The notes: a model not told the origin generated them from the letters alone. A stretch of DNA of 64,000 nt from PALSA-1316 sp964499365 (GCA_964499365.1 CAZCKU010000002.1:1-64000), one strand, 5' to 3'; positions 1 through 8,520 are shown, counted from the stretch's first letter. Numbers and translations: made by a program.

Positions 1-4
1 TAAA

Positions 5-48
5 TAGGACATTTCTATTTTGCTCAGTTAGGACATTATCATTTTGCT
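5..48. mobile_element. Probable insertion-sequence end: two direct repeats of a 20-bp terminal-type motif
   Basis: Two 20-bp copies beginning TAGGACAT and ending ATTTTGCT lie at 5-24 and 29-48. They differ at only a few internal positions and are spaced 24 bp apart. Short repeated motifs of this kind, with GGACAT and TTTTGC, are typical of the multiple terminal repeats of IS21-like elements. That family assignment is from memory of such ends. No transposase is in the window, so the element would lie to the left. Confidence 0.4.
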
Positions 49-131
49 GTTACATATTAATCTTGTTGATTATCATAAAACGGCAATTGTCCTGTGCGAC
101 CGACAACCGAACCGGAATTGACAACTGCAGA

Positions 132-1067
132 TTACTTGATAGCGGAGAGGGCTTCGGCGGTTTTGTTCAGGCTTTCGGAATCCTCGACATTCAGAATCCT
201 GACCGTTGCATCGATGCGCTTGATCAATCCGGAGAGCACCCTTCCCGGGCCAACCTCGATAAAGGTGTCAACGCCGCTGTTGACGATATTTCTGACAGAG
301 TCTTCCCAGAGCAGCGGGCTGTTGAGCTGCTTGATCAGGGAGATTTTTATCCGGTCGCCGCTGGTCAGGAACATTGCATCGGCATTATTGACCACCGGGA
401 CTGCAGGAGTGTCGAAGCGCATCGGATCAAGCACGGCCCCGAGTCTGTTCGAGGCCTCGACCATCAGGGTACAGTGTGACGGCGCGCTGACAGCCAGGGC
501 CATCACCTTTCTCGCACCGGCCTCTTTTGCCATCTCCATTGCCCTTTCAACAGCCTGCCTCTCACCGGCGATAACGATCTGTCCGGGACAGTTGTAGTTA
601 GCCGGTGATACATAGCCCTCTTCAACAGCGATACATATCTCGTCAACCTTGTCCCGGGCAAGCCCGATTATGGCTGCCATCAGGCCCCTGCCTTCAGGGA
701 CGGCCTCCTGCATGAACGCGCCCCTCTTTTCTGTCAGGACCACGGCATCGGTAAACGGAATGACACCGGCTGCAACAATGGCCGAGTATTCACCAAGACT
801 GTGTCCCGCAACACAGTGCGGCAGGATATTGTTTGCGGACAGGACCCTGAAGACGGCGATACTCGCAGTAAGCAGGCAGGGCTGAGTTCTGAATGTCCTG
901 TTTAATTCATCCTTCGGTCCCTGAAAACTGAGCTCCCGGACATCGTACTGCAACGCAGCAGATGCCTCGTCGTAAACGGCCCTGGCCTCGGCGAAATGGT
1001 CGCAGAGCTCCTTTCCCATTCCGACATGCTGGGAGCCCTGACCCGGGAATACGAACGCTGTTTTCAT
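132..1067 (-). CDS. fabD: Malonyl-CoA:acyl-carrier-protein transacylase
   Basis: This enzyme transfers malonyl from CoA to acyl carrier protein and feeds fatty-acid elongation in the cytoplasm. The 311-residue length is normal for FabD. The N-terminal GQGSQ motif is at about residues 9-13, the nucleophile elbow GHSLG has Ser90, and the partner His198 sits in SAPSHC. The start overlaps the etfA stop in ATGA fashion, so the two are translationally coupled. In many bacteria fabD is followed by fabG, acpP and fabF. Here the gene is followed within 131 bp by a probable IS end, so the rest of a fab operon is absent or displaced. Confidence 0.97.
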   Translation of the reverse strand: MKTAFVFPGQGSQHVGMGKELCDHFAEARAVYDEASAALQYDVRELSFQGPKDELNRTFRTQPCLLTASIAVFRVLSANNILPHCVAGHSLGEYSAIVAAGVIPFTDAVVLTEKRGAFMQEAVPEGRGLMAAIIGLARDKVDEICIAVEEGYVSPANYNCPGQIVIAGERQAVERAMEMAKEAGARKVMALAVSAPSHCTLMVEASNRLGAVLDPMRFDTPAVPVVNNADAMFLTSGDRIKISLIKQLNSPLLWEDSVRNIVNSGVDTFIEVGPGRVLSGLIKRIDATVRILNVEDSESLNKTAEALSAIK

Positions 1068-2251
1068 AACCCCTTGGCCTCGCGGACCTTCTTCGTAAGC
1101 AGCGGAAGTATCTCAAAGAGATCGCCGACTATCCCGTAGGTCGCGATATTAAAGATTGGCGCCTCCGGATTCTTATTGATCGCCACAATGATGTCCGACG
1201 ATTGCATGCCGACGACATGCTGGACAGCACCGGATATGCCGCAGGCAATATAGAGGGTCGGTCCGACCGTCTTGCCTGTCTGGCCGACCTGGTGCCTGTA
1301 GGGTATCCATCCTTCATCGACCGCGGCCCGGGAGGCAGCAATGCTGCCGTTGAGCGCCTCGGCCAGATCGAAAAGGACCTGGAACCCCTTGTCCCCTCCA
1401 ACGCCTCTTCCGCCGGCAACGATCACATTTGCCTCGAGGAGATTGACGGCAATTTCGGAGACCTCCTTGACGGTTTCGATGACCCTGGTCCTCGACGATA
1501 TTCCCGTCGCCCTGACCGGGATAATCTCGCCCCTCCTGCTGCTGTCATAGGAGCCCTTCTGCATCACACGGGGCCTGACCGTTGCCATCTGCGGCCTGGT
1601 ATGGGGACAGAGGATCGTCGCCATGATATTCCCTCCAAACGCAGGCCTTACCTGAAGCAGGTTCTTCGTCTCCGGATCGATCTGCAGAGAGGTGCAGTCA
1701 GCCGTCAGACCGGTGTGGAGACACGCAGCGACCCGGGGGATAAAAGACCGGCCAATCGGGGTTGCTCCGGCAAGCACTATTTCAGGCTTATAGTCGGATA
1801 TGAGTCTAGTCAGGAGTTTCGCATACGGCTCATCGTTAAAGCTGTTCAGCAGTTCCTCATCGCAATAATAGACGCGGTCTGCACCCCACCGTACAAGCTC
1901 CTCGGGACCTCCGCCCACCGCCCCGAACAGGACCGCAGACAGGCTGGTGCCCAGATCATCCGCGAGTCTGCGTCCGGCGCCAAGCAGTTCGAAAGACACG
2001 CCAGCCAGCGTCCCGTCCCGCTGCTCGGCAAATACCCAGACCCCGCTGCCCTGGCCCTTTTCTTTTCGGTCTGACTCTTCAGCAACCTCGATGATGGCGC
2101 CCTCGGGACAAACGCCGAGACAGGCGCGGCACAACTGGCACAATTCAGTGATCTTTGCGGCGTCTTCGTGCATGACGATCGCATCATAGGGACACGACGC
2201 AACACAGGTCCCGCATCCCGTGCATTTTTCCGTTCTGACTTTTATAAACAT
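1064..2251 (-). CDS. etfA: Electron transfer flavoprotein alpha subunit with N-terminal two-cluster ferredoxin domain
   Basis: This is the alpha subunit of the flavoprotein that accepts electrons from acyl-CoA dehydrogenases. The first 60 residues form a ferredoxin domain with two CxxCxxCxxxC sets (Cys10/13/16/20 and Cys38/41/44/48), as expected for two [4Fe-4S] clusters. The rest is an EtfA body with a C-terminal FAD-binding region (GRGVGG near 280, then VGQTGKTV and CGISGAVQH). Ordinary EtfA lacks the ferredoxin. The fusion is known from anaerobes, for example the caffeyl-CoA reductase Etf of Acetobacterium. The gene overlaps etfB by 10 bp and lies downstream of an acyl-CoA dehydrogenase, its probable partner. 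Confidence 0.95.
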   Translation of the reverse strand: MFIKVRTEKCTGCGTCVASCPYDAIVMHEDAAKITELCQLCRACLGVCPEGAIIEVAEESDRKEKGQGSGVWVFAEQRDGTLAGVSFELLGAGRRLADDLGTSLSAVLFGAVGGGPEELVRWGADRVYYCDEELLNSFNDEPYAKLLTRLISDYKPEIVLAGATPIGRSFIPRVAACLHTGLTADCTSLQIDPETKNLLQVRPAFGGNIMATILCPHTRPQMATVRPRVMQKGSYDSSRRGEIIPVRATGISSRTRVIETVKEVSEIAVNLLEANVIVAGGRGVGGDKGFQVLFDLAEALNGSIAASRAAVDEGWIPYRHQVGQTGKTVGPTLYIACGISGAVQHVVGMQSSDIIVAINKNPEAPIFNIATYGIVGDLFEILPLLTKKVREAKGL

Positions 2252-3024
2252 TTTGACTCCCGCAGACCTTCGACAAGCTGATTGATCATCTCTTCAGGGG
2301 TGCCATGAAGCATAGTGCGGTTCGTCTTTGCCTCAGGGGCAAAGATATTCCTCACCTGCGTCGGGGACCCTTTGAGCCCGAGGTCCTGCTCGTCCACCTT
2401 CAGGTCGGCAGCGGCAAGCCTGACGATCTCCGCCTTCTTGGCAGCCATTTTTCCTTTCAGAGAAGGCAGCCGCGGGACGTTCAGTTCACGAACAACCGTC
2501 AGCAGAACCGGCAGCGATGATTCGACAACGTCAAAACCGTCATCCATCAGGCGCTGCACGACGATCCGGTCAGTCCCGACTTCGACAATCTTTCTGATAT
2601 AGGAGATATGGGGAATATCGAGAAACTCGGCTATCTCAGGCCCGACCTGCGCCGTATCGCCGTCGATCGCCTGCTTGCCGCAGATAATAATATCGGCACC
2701 GATATGCGCGATCGCCTTATAAAGGGCATAGGCAGTGGCCCAGGTGTCGGAGCCGGCAAAGAGACGGTCGGTCAGGAGGACCGCCTTATCGACGCCCATG
2801 GATATCGCCTCCCGCAGCGCCTGCTCAGCCTGAGGCGGCCCCATCGTCACCGCGGTAACATCACCGCCCCCCATCTCTCTCAACTGAAGTCCAGCCTCGA
2901 TGGCATGCATGTCGTACGGGTTGATAATGCTCGGCACCCCGTCACGCATCAGCGTGTTCGTCTCAGGGTTTATCCTGACTTCAGCGGTATCAGGGACCTG
3001 CTTTACGCAAACAACTATCTTCAC
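2242..3024 (-). CDS. etfB: Electron transfer flavoprotein beta subunit
   Basis: This is the beta subunit of the Etf dimer (FixA/EtfB family), which carries the nucleotide that is AMP in classical Etf and a second FAD in bifurcating Etf. It has the characteristic start MKIVVCVKQVPDT, the segment DMHAIEAGLQ, and a GKQAIDGDTAQVGPEIAE loop near residues 114-131. The 260-residue length is typical. The GDTAQVGP loop occurs in both classes, so this alone does not decide whether the protein bifurcates. It sits between the acyl-CoA dehydrogenase (130 bp upstream) and etfA (10-bp overlap). Confidence 0.95.
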   Translation of the reverse strand: MKIVVCVKQVPDTAEVRINPETNTLMRDGVPSIINPYDMHAIEAGLQLREMGGGDVTAVTMGPPQAEQALREAISMGVDKAVLLTDRLFAGSDTWATAYALYKAIAHIGADIIICGKQAIDGDTAQVGPEIAEFLDIPHISYIRKIVEVGTDRIVVQRLMDDGFDVVESSLPVLLTVVRELNVPRLPSLKGKMAAKKAEIVRLAAADLKVDEQDLGLKGSPTQVRNIFAPEAKTNRTMLHGTPEEMINQLVEGLRESKCL

Positions 3025-3154
3025 GCTCTCATCCTCCGTGTATTTTCGACGGTTGCCGTCTCAGAATTGTCTCGGCCAATGAACGATCCCTGCACCGGAA
3101 TCCGGCCATACAGGAATTTTACGATGCCCTGCGCCGTTGCGCCAGCCCCGCCTG

Positions 3155-4312
3155 CTATTTGTTCCGGGCTGCTTCCTTGATCAGGGCCTGTCCGATGACG
3201 TTCCTCTGTATCTGGTTTGTCCCTTCATAGATCTGGAGAATCTTGGCATCGCGCATCATTTTTTCAACGGGATACTCCTTCATGTAGCCGGAGCCGCCCA
3301 TGACCTGCACCGCATCCACCGTCACCTTCATCGCAACGTCGGTAGCGAAGACCTTTGCCATGGCAGACTCTTTTGAAACATCCTTGGCTCCGCTGTCAAC
3401 CAGCCGCGACACGGCATAGACCAGGGCGCGGGCCGCCTCAATGGAGGTCGCCATATCGGCAAGCATATGCTGGACCGCCTGGAACGTGATGACCGGATGG
3501 CCAAACTGGACCCTCTGGCGTGCAAATTTCACGGCTTCATCAAAGGCACCCTGGGCGACACCAACCCCCTGAGAACCGACGCCGGTCCTCGAACTGTCAA
3601 GTGTCTTCATCGCAACAAGAAAGCCGGTACCCTCTTTGCCGATAAGATTTTCCTTCGGGATGCGGCAATTGTCAAAGATAAGCTCGGTCGTCGCGGACGC
3701 CCGTATGCCCATCTTGTTCTCCTTCTTGCCGAACGTAAATCCGGGCGTGCCCTTTTCGACGACAAAGGCAGAGGCGCCGCGCGGCCCCTTGGAGCGGTCG
3801 GTAATCGCAATGATCGTATACACTTCAGCCTCGCCACCGTTCGTAATCCACTGCTTGGTGCCGTTTATCACGTATTCGTTGCCTTCAAGCCTGGCGGTCG
3901 TCTGCGTTCCGCCGGCATCACTTCCGGCATTCGCCTCGGTGAGTCCGAAGGCCACCAGTCTCTTGCCCGAGGCAATATCAGGAAGAAACTTCTTTTTCTG
4001 GGCCTCATTACCGAACAACAGCAGCGGATAGGTACCGAGAGCATTGGCCGCATAGGTTGTCGAAACGCCGAGACAGGCCCGGGAAAGTTCCTCAACCGCA
4101 ATCGCCAGTTCAAGGCTTCCCTTGCCGAGACCACCATACTCTTCAGGAATAAAAAGTCCGAACAAGTCTGACTGAGCAAGGGTCTTCATAATATCCCAGG
4201 GGAACTCCCCGGTCTCGTCAAGCTCAGCGCGGACAGGAACAATCTTTTCCTCGGCGATCTGCCTGGCGAGATCCCTTATCATCACCTGTTCTTCAGTCAG
4301 AAAATAATCCAT
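3155..4312 (-). CDS. Acyl-CoA dehydrogenase
   Basis: An FAD-dependent acyl-CoA dehydrogenase that alpha,beta-oxidises an acyl-CoA and passes electrons to Etf. It has the family signatures FGLTEANAGSD in the middle domain, QWITNGG, RVQFGHPVITFQ, and a C-terminal QIYEGTNQIQRNVIG carrying the usual catalytic Glu. The ATG at 4312 is preferred because GGAGG lies 8 bases upstream; an in-frame TTG at 4318 is weaker. The next gene downstream is etfB. Substrate chain length cannot be read from the sequence. A short-chain (butyryl-CoA or glutaryl-CoA type) enzyme is plausible given the Etf partner, but this is inference. Confidence 0.93.
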   Translation of the reverse strand: MDYFLTEEQVMIRDLARQIAEEKIVPVRAELDETGEFPWDIMKTLAQSDLFGLFIPEEYGGLGKGSLELAIAVEELSRACLGVSTTYAANALGTYPLLLFGNEAQKKKFLPDIASGKRLVAFGLTEANAGSDAGGTQTTARLEGNEYVINGTKQWITNGGEAEVYTIIAITDRSKGPRGASAFVVEKGTPGFTFGKKENKMGIRASATTELIFDNCRIPKENLIGKEGTGFLVAMKTLDSSRTGVGSQGVGVAQGAFDEAVKFARQRVQFGHPVITFQAVQHMLADMATSIEAARALVYAVSRLVDSGAKDVSKESAMAKVFATDVAMKVTVDAVQVMGGSGYMKEYPVEKMMRDAKILQIYEGTNQIQRNVIGQALIKEAARNK

Positions 4313-4488
4313 TATCAAAACCTCCAGAGTTTCAAAAGCTCAATCACTGCCAGTATTATTTGGACTGATCATTTTACCAGAAATCTGCATGAATTTGAAA
4401 GAAAAATCCCATTCTCACCCAGCCCGTACCTCACCGCGTGCAGACCATCTGAAATACTGCCCCCTCCCCTCTCTGCGGCCGAAGGAGT

Positions 4489-4518
4489 CTGACCTCAGTT
4501 TCAATAAACCGAGGTCAG
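4489..4518. repeat. 30-nt hairpin in the gap between the LsrF-like gene and the acyl-CoA dehydrogenase
   Basis: CTGACCTC (4489-4496) pairs with GAGGTCAG (4511-4518), and an inner GTTT/AAAC pair closes on a CAAT loop. The gap is 252 bp and otherwise shows nothing recognisable. There is no T-run on the minus strand after the hairpin, so it is not a clear intrinsic terminator for the gene upstream of it. Confidence 0.4.
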
Positions 4519-4564
4519 GAGCGGCCAGGCTGAAACGGAATACCCGCACCAAAGAGGAGCGGTT

Positions 4565-5413
4565 TCAATGCCTGTTGCTCTCCTGCCTCGTCGCTGTTAC
4601 GCCCTTGCCGGCACTCTTTCCCGCGGGCTTCTTCCTTCTCCGCAGGCTGGTATACAGCTCGTAGGCTACTTTCGGAGTGGCGTTCTCATGAACAACCGAC
4701 CTGACAGCCTGGATCATGGCCACCGGGTCGTCAGACTGGAAGATATTTCTCCCCATGTCAACGCCGGCCGCCCCCCGCTTTATCGCATTGGACGTCAGTT
4801 CCAATGCCTCATATTCCGGGAGTTTTTTCCCGCCGGCCATCACCAGAGGGACAGGACAGGTCTTTACGAGCTTTTCAAACCCGTCGCAGTAATAGGTCTT
4901 GACACAATGGGCCCCAAGCTCTGCTGCAATGCGGCAGCAGAGGGCAAGATAGCGGGCGTCACGGACCATATCCTTGCCGACTGCGGTCACCGCCAGAACG
5001 GGGATCCCATAGCGTGTCCCCTCGTCGACCAGTTTTGTCAGGTTCAGAAGTGTCTGTTTTTCGTGAGGCGAACCGACATAGATCGACAATGCCACCGCGG
5101 CGACATTCAGCCGTACGGCATCCTCCATCGAGACGGTGATGCCCTCATTCGACAGTTCGCTTAAGATGCTGTTTCCTCCCGACACCCTCAGGACAATGGG
5201 AGTCTCGGATGCAGGATCGACAGAGGTCCTCAGAACCCCCCGTGTCGGCATAAGGGCATCGGCATAGGACAGCAGAGGCCGTATGGTCCGGGCAGCGTCC
5301 TCCAGTCCCGTCGTCGGGCCAAGGAAATATCCGTGATCAACAGCAAGCATCACCGTCCTGCCGTCAGGCTTGAATATCCGTGAAAAACGATTTTTCAGAC
5401 CCCAATCCATCAT
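4565..5413 (-). CDS. lsrF: LsrF-like class I aldolase/thiolase (DeoC/FbaB superfamily)
   Basis: A Schiff-base TIM-barrel enzyme closely resembling LsrF, the thiolase that cleaves phosphorylated autoinducer-2 catabolites. Shared features are GRTVMLAVDHGYF (18-30), GPTTGLE, SGGNSILSELSNE, the lysine motif VKTYY with Lys172 as the likely Schiff-base residue, GGKKLPE, and VDMGRNIFQSD near the end. No other lsr gene (lsrK, lsrR, lsrB, lsrACD, lsrG) is nearby, so a role in AI-2 breakdown is not supported by context. Related proteins act as fructose-bisphosphate aldolases or in archaeal shikimate entry. The last 20 residues are a Lys/Arg-rich tail. The start has AGGAGG 7 bases upstream. Confidence 0.75.
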   Translation of the reverse strand: MMDWGLKNRFSRIFKPDGRTVMLAVDHGYFLGPTTGLEDAARTIRPLLSYADALMPTRGVLRTSVDPASETPIVLRVSGGNSILSELSNEGITVSMEDAVRLNVAAVALSIYVGSPHEKQTLLNLTKLVDEGTRYGIPVLAVTAVGKDMVRDARYLALCCRIAAELGAHCVKTYYCDGFEKLVKTCPVPLVMAGGKKLPEYEALELTSNAIKRGAAGVDMGRNIFQSDDPVAMIQAVRSVVHENATPKVAYELYTSLRRRKKPAGKSAGKGVTATRQESNRH

Positions 5414-5472
5414 GATTAAACCTCCTGAAATAAAATATTACTAAGAGGGCCATAAGTAAGACCCCCTGTGTT

Positions 5473-5544
5473 GTCATTCTCGCGAAGGCGGGAATCCAGT
5501 GTTTTCATGATTTCCTGGATTGCCCGATCAAGTCGGGCAATGAC
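5473..5544. repeat. REP-like intergenic inverted repeat (GTCATT...AATCCAG / CTGGATT...AATGAC)
   Basis: The left half begins GTCATT, contains GCGAAGGCGGG and ends AATCCAG at 5499. The right half begins CTGGATT at 5515 and ends AATGAC at 5544. The right half itself folds as TTGCCCGA-tcaag-TCGGGCAA. Elements with these ends are commonly dispersed between genes in many bacterial genomes. Copy number here cannot be judged from one window. Confidence 0.65.
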
Positions 5545-5624
5545 AAGGAATGTGCTCTTACTAACGGTCTTATTAGTATGTGTCTCAAACATAATAGACT
5601 ATGCATCACAAATCTCACCTCACC

Positions 5625-5661
5625 CCTGCCTGCCGGCAGGCAGGCCTCTTTTCCAAAGAGG
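5625..5661. repeat. Perfect 20-bp palindrome followed by a CCTCTTT/AAAGAGG hairpin
   Basis: Bases 5625-5644 form a perfect self-complementary sequence centred on GCCGGC. Directly after it, CCTCTTT (5645-5651) pairs with AAAGAGG (5655-5661). The second part resembles the CCCCCTCTT/AAGAGGGGG hairpin at 57175-57197 inside the outer-membrane-factor gene, so both may belong to one dispersed repeat family. Confidence 0.55.
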
Positions 5662-5730
5662 GGCATTGTTCCTACCTTTAGAAAAGGGAGGCCAGGATGG
5701 CTTTAATTATCCTATGGGCCGTGTTCACCA

Positions 5731-6780
5731 TTACGGCTGTATAATGACTTTTAGTGATTCCCTTGCATCCTCGACCAGCTGAAAACCCCGCCCAATCTCG
5801 GACAACGGCAGGATATGCGTAATCATAGCCCTGACATCCACCCGTTTCTGCCGTATCAGCTCCATCGAGCGCATATGCTCGTCATAATTGGCAGCATACG
5901 ATGACGTCAGTGTGATCTCATTTCTCCAGAACAGCTCGTTAACAGGCAGGCTGACCGAGGCCCCCTGCGCAGCCGGGGCAAAAAACAGAATGGTCCCCCC
6001 CCGGTCAACCGAACCGAAGGCCTGCTTAATGGCCGGTACGGCACCCGCTGTCAATATGACGATATCCGCCGGTCTGCCCCCGTTGACACTGCGCACCCTG
6101 GCAGGGATATCCTCTGCTCCGGAAAACACATAGTCCGCCCCGAGACTCTTTGCTGCACTCAAGCGAAAGGGCTCGATATCCGTTGCAACGAGGACAGCCG
6201 CACCAAGTGTCCGGGCCAGCTGGATATGCAGCAGACCGGAGATGCCGCTGCCAATGACGAGCACGCTTTTTCCCGCATCCATGCCTGCGATGCGCTGACC
6301 CCGGCAGACACAGGCCAAGGGCTCAATAAAGGTCGCCTCTTCAAAGGTCATTTCCTCCGGCAGCCGAAAAATGCCCCGGTCGACATTGATCGGCGGCAGC
6401 CTCAGATATTCGGCAAAGCCCCCGGGGAAAAAATTCGTCTTCCTGAGCGTTTCACAGACCGTATGATGGCCGCTGCGGCAGTAGTGGCAGGTATTGCAGG
6501 GTACATGATGGGCAGCGGCTATCCGGTCACCCGGCTGATACCCGGTCACCCCCTCACCCACAGAGACGATTTCACCTGCGATCTCGTGCCCCAGGACGGA
6601 CGGTCCCCTGCCGGCGCGGTACCAGTGCATGACATCACTGCCGCAGATACCGCTGCTGTGGACCCGGACCAGCACCTCACCTGCCGATACCTCAGGGACC
6701 GGCATCGGCTCAAGTCGCAGATCGTCCTTCCCGTGATAGACCGCGGCCTGCATAACTGAATGCCGGGAGGGCTCAGGCAC
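5731..6780 (-). CDS. Zinc-dependent alcohol dehydrogenase (sorbitol/threonine dehydrogenase-like)
   Basis: A medium-chain dehydrogenase of the zinc type. Catalytic zinc ligands are Cys46 (in GICGSD) and His65-Glu66 (in LGHEIAGE). The structural zinc loop has Cys95, Cys98, Cys101 and Cys109 (CNTCHYC...C). A Rossmann GSGISG motif follows near 180. The substrate is unknown; polyols, threonine or a sugar-acid are all possible. The annotated GTG start overlaps the pmbA stop by 8 bp; an internal ATG at 6753 (MQAAVYHG) may be the real start, because family members usually begin just before such a sequence. It is the last gene of the hpt-queD-pmbA group. Confidence 0.88.
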   Translation of the reverse strand: MPEPSRHSVMQAAVYHGKDDLRLEPMPVPEVSAGEVLVRVHSSGICGSDVMHWYRAGRGPSVLGHEIAGEIVSVGEGVTGYQPGDRIAAAHHVPCNTCHYCRSGHHTVCETLRKTNFFPGGFAEYLRLPPINVDRGIFRLPEEMTFEEATFIEPLACVCRGQRIAGMDAGKSVLVIGSGISGLLHIQLARTLGAAVLVATDIEPFRLSAAKSLGADYVFSGAEDIPARVRSVNGGRPADIVILTAGAVPAIKQAFGSVDRGGTILFFAPAAQGASVSLPVNELFWRNEITLTSSYAANYDEHMRSMELIRQKRVDVRAMITHILPLSEIGRGFQLVEDARESLKVIIQP

Positions 6781-8110
6781 TGATGTTCATCTCCCTGATG
6801 ACCAGGCTGGGACAGCCGATACCTCCAAAAAATCGCAGGTCGTCTCCGACAGCATCGATACTGCTGAACAGTTCAAGGATATTGCCCGATATGACCGCTT
6901 CTTTGACAGGGTACGCCGGCAGTCCATTTTCGACCCAGAGACCGGTCACTCCCACAGAATAATCTCCGGATACCGGATTGGCCGTATGCACGCCCATGGC
7001 ATCGAGCACATACAGACCGCTGCCGATGGCAGCGGGGAGTGCCTGTTTCAGGATCGCGTCACCGGCCGCTGCCTCCAGGTACAGATTCATGGCACCCACC
7101 GCCGGCAGCGAGGCATACCCTCCCCTCGCCGCGTTGCCGGTAGAGGACATGGCCCATTTCCGGGCCGTATAGGTATTGTGCAGAAATCCCTGGAGCACGC
7201 CCCTGTCGAACAAAACCTTCTTCGTAACAGGCACCCCTTCATCATCGACCGGACAGCTGCCGAGCTTTCCGGGCAGCAGCCCGTTGTCCACGATATTGAC
7301 GCGCGGGCTGATGAGAGCCTCTCCCTGCCGGCCGCTGAGAAGGGACTTGCCTTTCTGCACATGGTCAGCAGAGAGCGACGAGGAGAGGATCCCGAGAAAA
7401 TCGGCAGCCACTGAACTCTCGAGAATAACCGGTGCCCGGCGTGCGGTGAGTTTCCGGGCACCCAGCAGTGAGCAGGCAAGCCGAGCCGCGTTGATGCCCG
7501 TCGCTTCAAAGGAGATGTCACGGAGAAAACAGCTGCCGGAAAAGTCAAAGCCCGCCTGGGCGTCGCCTCTGTCTTCGGCAACCACCGTTATCTGGGCAGA
7601 GCAGGCAGTAGAGCGGTAGCCCGCATGAACCTTCTTTGTGTTCATGATCAGCAGTTCTGCGGAGGCAAAGGAGCCCGAGGCCTTGCGCACCTTCGAAATG
7701 CGACTGTCGGCATTTCGTGCAGCATCCTCCATCAGGGTGGTCATGCGAATTGCGTCCTCTTCACGGGTCGCTTCAACCGCCAGGTCCTGGATGGGGACAT
7801 GAGACGGTTCTGCGGGATCGGGGAAGTCCAGGTGTATATCGGGATCAGCATATGCGGCCGCGTCAACAGCATTGCGTACCACCGCATCGGTATCATCCGG
7901 CAGATTCGAATACGAAAAACCCGGACAGCCGTCTCTGAGCACCCGCACCCCGTAACCGAAACTCCGGGAGGATTTCAGCGCATCGACCTGCCGCGCCTTC
8001 ACTTCAACCGTCAGCCCCCGTGAAGAGCGTATGTAGATCTCGGCCTGGTCTGCGCCGTACTGCAGGGCCTTCTTCAGAACCGTCTCGGCAAACCCCGGAT
8101 CAATGTCCAT
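6773..8110 (-). CDS. pmbA: TldD/PmbA family protein (TldE-like)
   Basis: A 445-residue member of the TldD/TldE modulator-of-gyrase family. In E. coli, TldD and TldE form a heterodimeric metalloprotease that matures microcin B17 and degrades CcdA. The N-terminus (ADQAEIYIRSSRGLTVEVK) and C-terminus (GVHTANPVSGDYSVGVTG, then FFGGIGCPSLVI) match the PmbA/TldE half. The zinc-bearing HEXXXH of TldD is absent, as expected for TldE. No tldD partner lies in the window. It follows queD by 23 bp. Confidence 0.9.
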   Translation of the reverse strand: MDIDPGFAETVLKKALQYGADQAEIYIRSSRGLTVEVKARQVDALKSSRSFGYGVRVLRDGCPGFSYSNLPDDTDAVVRNAVDAAAYADPDIHLDFPDPAEPSHVPIQDLAVEATREEDAIRMTTLMEDAARNADSRISKVRKASGSFASAELLIMNTKKVHAGYRSTACSAQITVVAEDRGDAQAGFDFSGSCFLRDISFEATGINAARLACSLLGARKLTARRAPVILESSVAADFLGILSSSLSADHVQKGKSLLSGRQGEALISPRVNIVDNGLLPGKLGSCPVDDEGVPVTKKVLFDRGVLQGFLHNTYTARKWAMSSTGNAARGGYASLPAVGAMNLYLEAAAGDAILKQALPAAIGSGLYVLDAMGVHTANPVSGDYSVGVTGLWVENGLPAYPVKEAVISGNILELFSSIDAVGDDLRFFGGIGCPSLVIREMNISA

Positions 8111-8133
8111 CGTGATCAGGCCGCTGAGTCGGG

Positions 8134-8505
8134 TTATTCCTCATAATAGGAAGCCGAGGACGTATCAGACTCCCATACGGTAACAGCAGCCACGTTCAGT
8201 CCGTCCGCATTGATCTTCTTCCTGAGGGAATCAAATATCCACTTTGCGATATTCTCCGACGAGGGGTTCTTCTCCGTAAACGGAAAGACATCATTCAGAA
8301 AGGCGTGGTCGAGCGGGGCTATCACTTCCCGCGTTATCTTCTTCAAATCCCTGAAATCCATGGCAATATCGATATCATTCAAACGCTCGGCCATAACATT
8401 GACCTGCACCCGCCAGTTGTGGCCGTGCATATTTTCACAGTTGCCCTTATAACCCCTGAGCTGGTGCGCAGCCGCAAATGAGACCTCGACGGTTACTTCG
8501 TACAT
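8134..8505 (-). CDS. queD: 6-carboxytetrahydropterin synthase (QueD/PTPS family)
   Basis: Converts dihydroneopterin triphosphate to 6-carboxytetrahydropterin in queuosine and deazapurine synthesis. The 123-residue length is right. The zinc site is His14 plus His31 and His33 (HGH), with the catalytic Cys27 in GNCENMHGHNW. The C-terminal VWES supplies the substrate-binding Glu. Other queuosine genes are not in the window. The gene is 15 bp after hpt and 23 bp before pmbA. Confidence 0.92.
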   Translation of the reverse strand: MYEVTVEVSFAAAHQLRGYKGNCENMHGHNWRVQVNVMAERLNDIDIAMDFRDLKKITREVIAPLDHAFLNDVFPFTEKNPSSENIAKWIFDSLRKKINADGLNVAAVTVWESDTSSASYYEE

Positions 8506-8520
8506 GCATCTACCTCCGTG

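Larger units (their letters stand above)
5414..5730. other. 317-bp gene-free stretch holding two palindromic repeat elements
   Basis: No credible gene is seen between the LsrF-like gene and the alcohol dehydrogenase. The stretch contains the inverted-repeat element at 5473-5544 and the palindrome plus hairpin at 5625-5661, both annotated separately. The remainder is unremarkable AT-richer sequence. The small ORF that crosses it on the plus strand is built from these repeats and has no ribosome binding site. Confidence 0.6.

Noticed and set aside
4389..4664. 91-codon plus-strand ORF between the acyl-CoA dehydrogenase and LsrF-like genes
   Set aside because: Overlaps the LsrF-like gene end in antisense and has no ribosome site or recognisable features.
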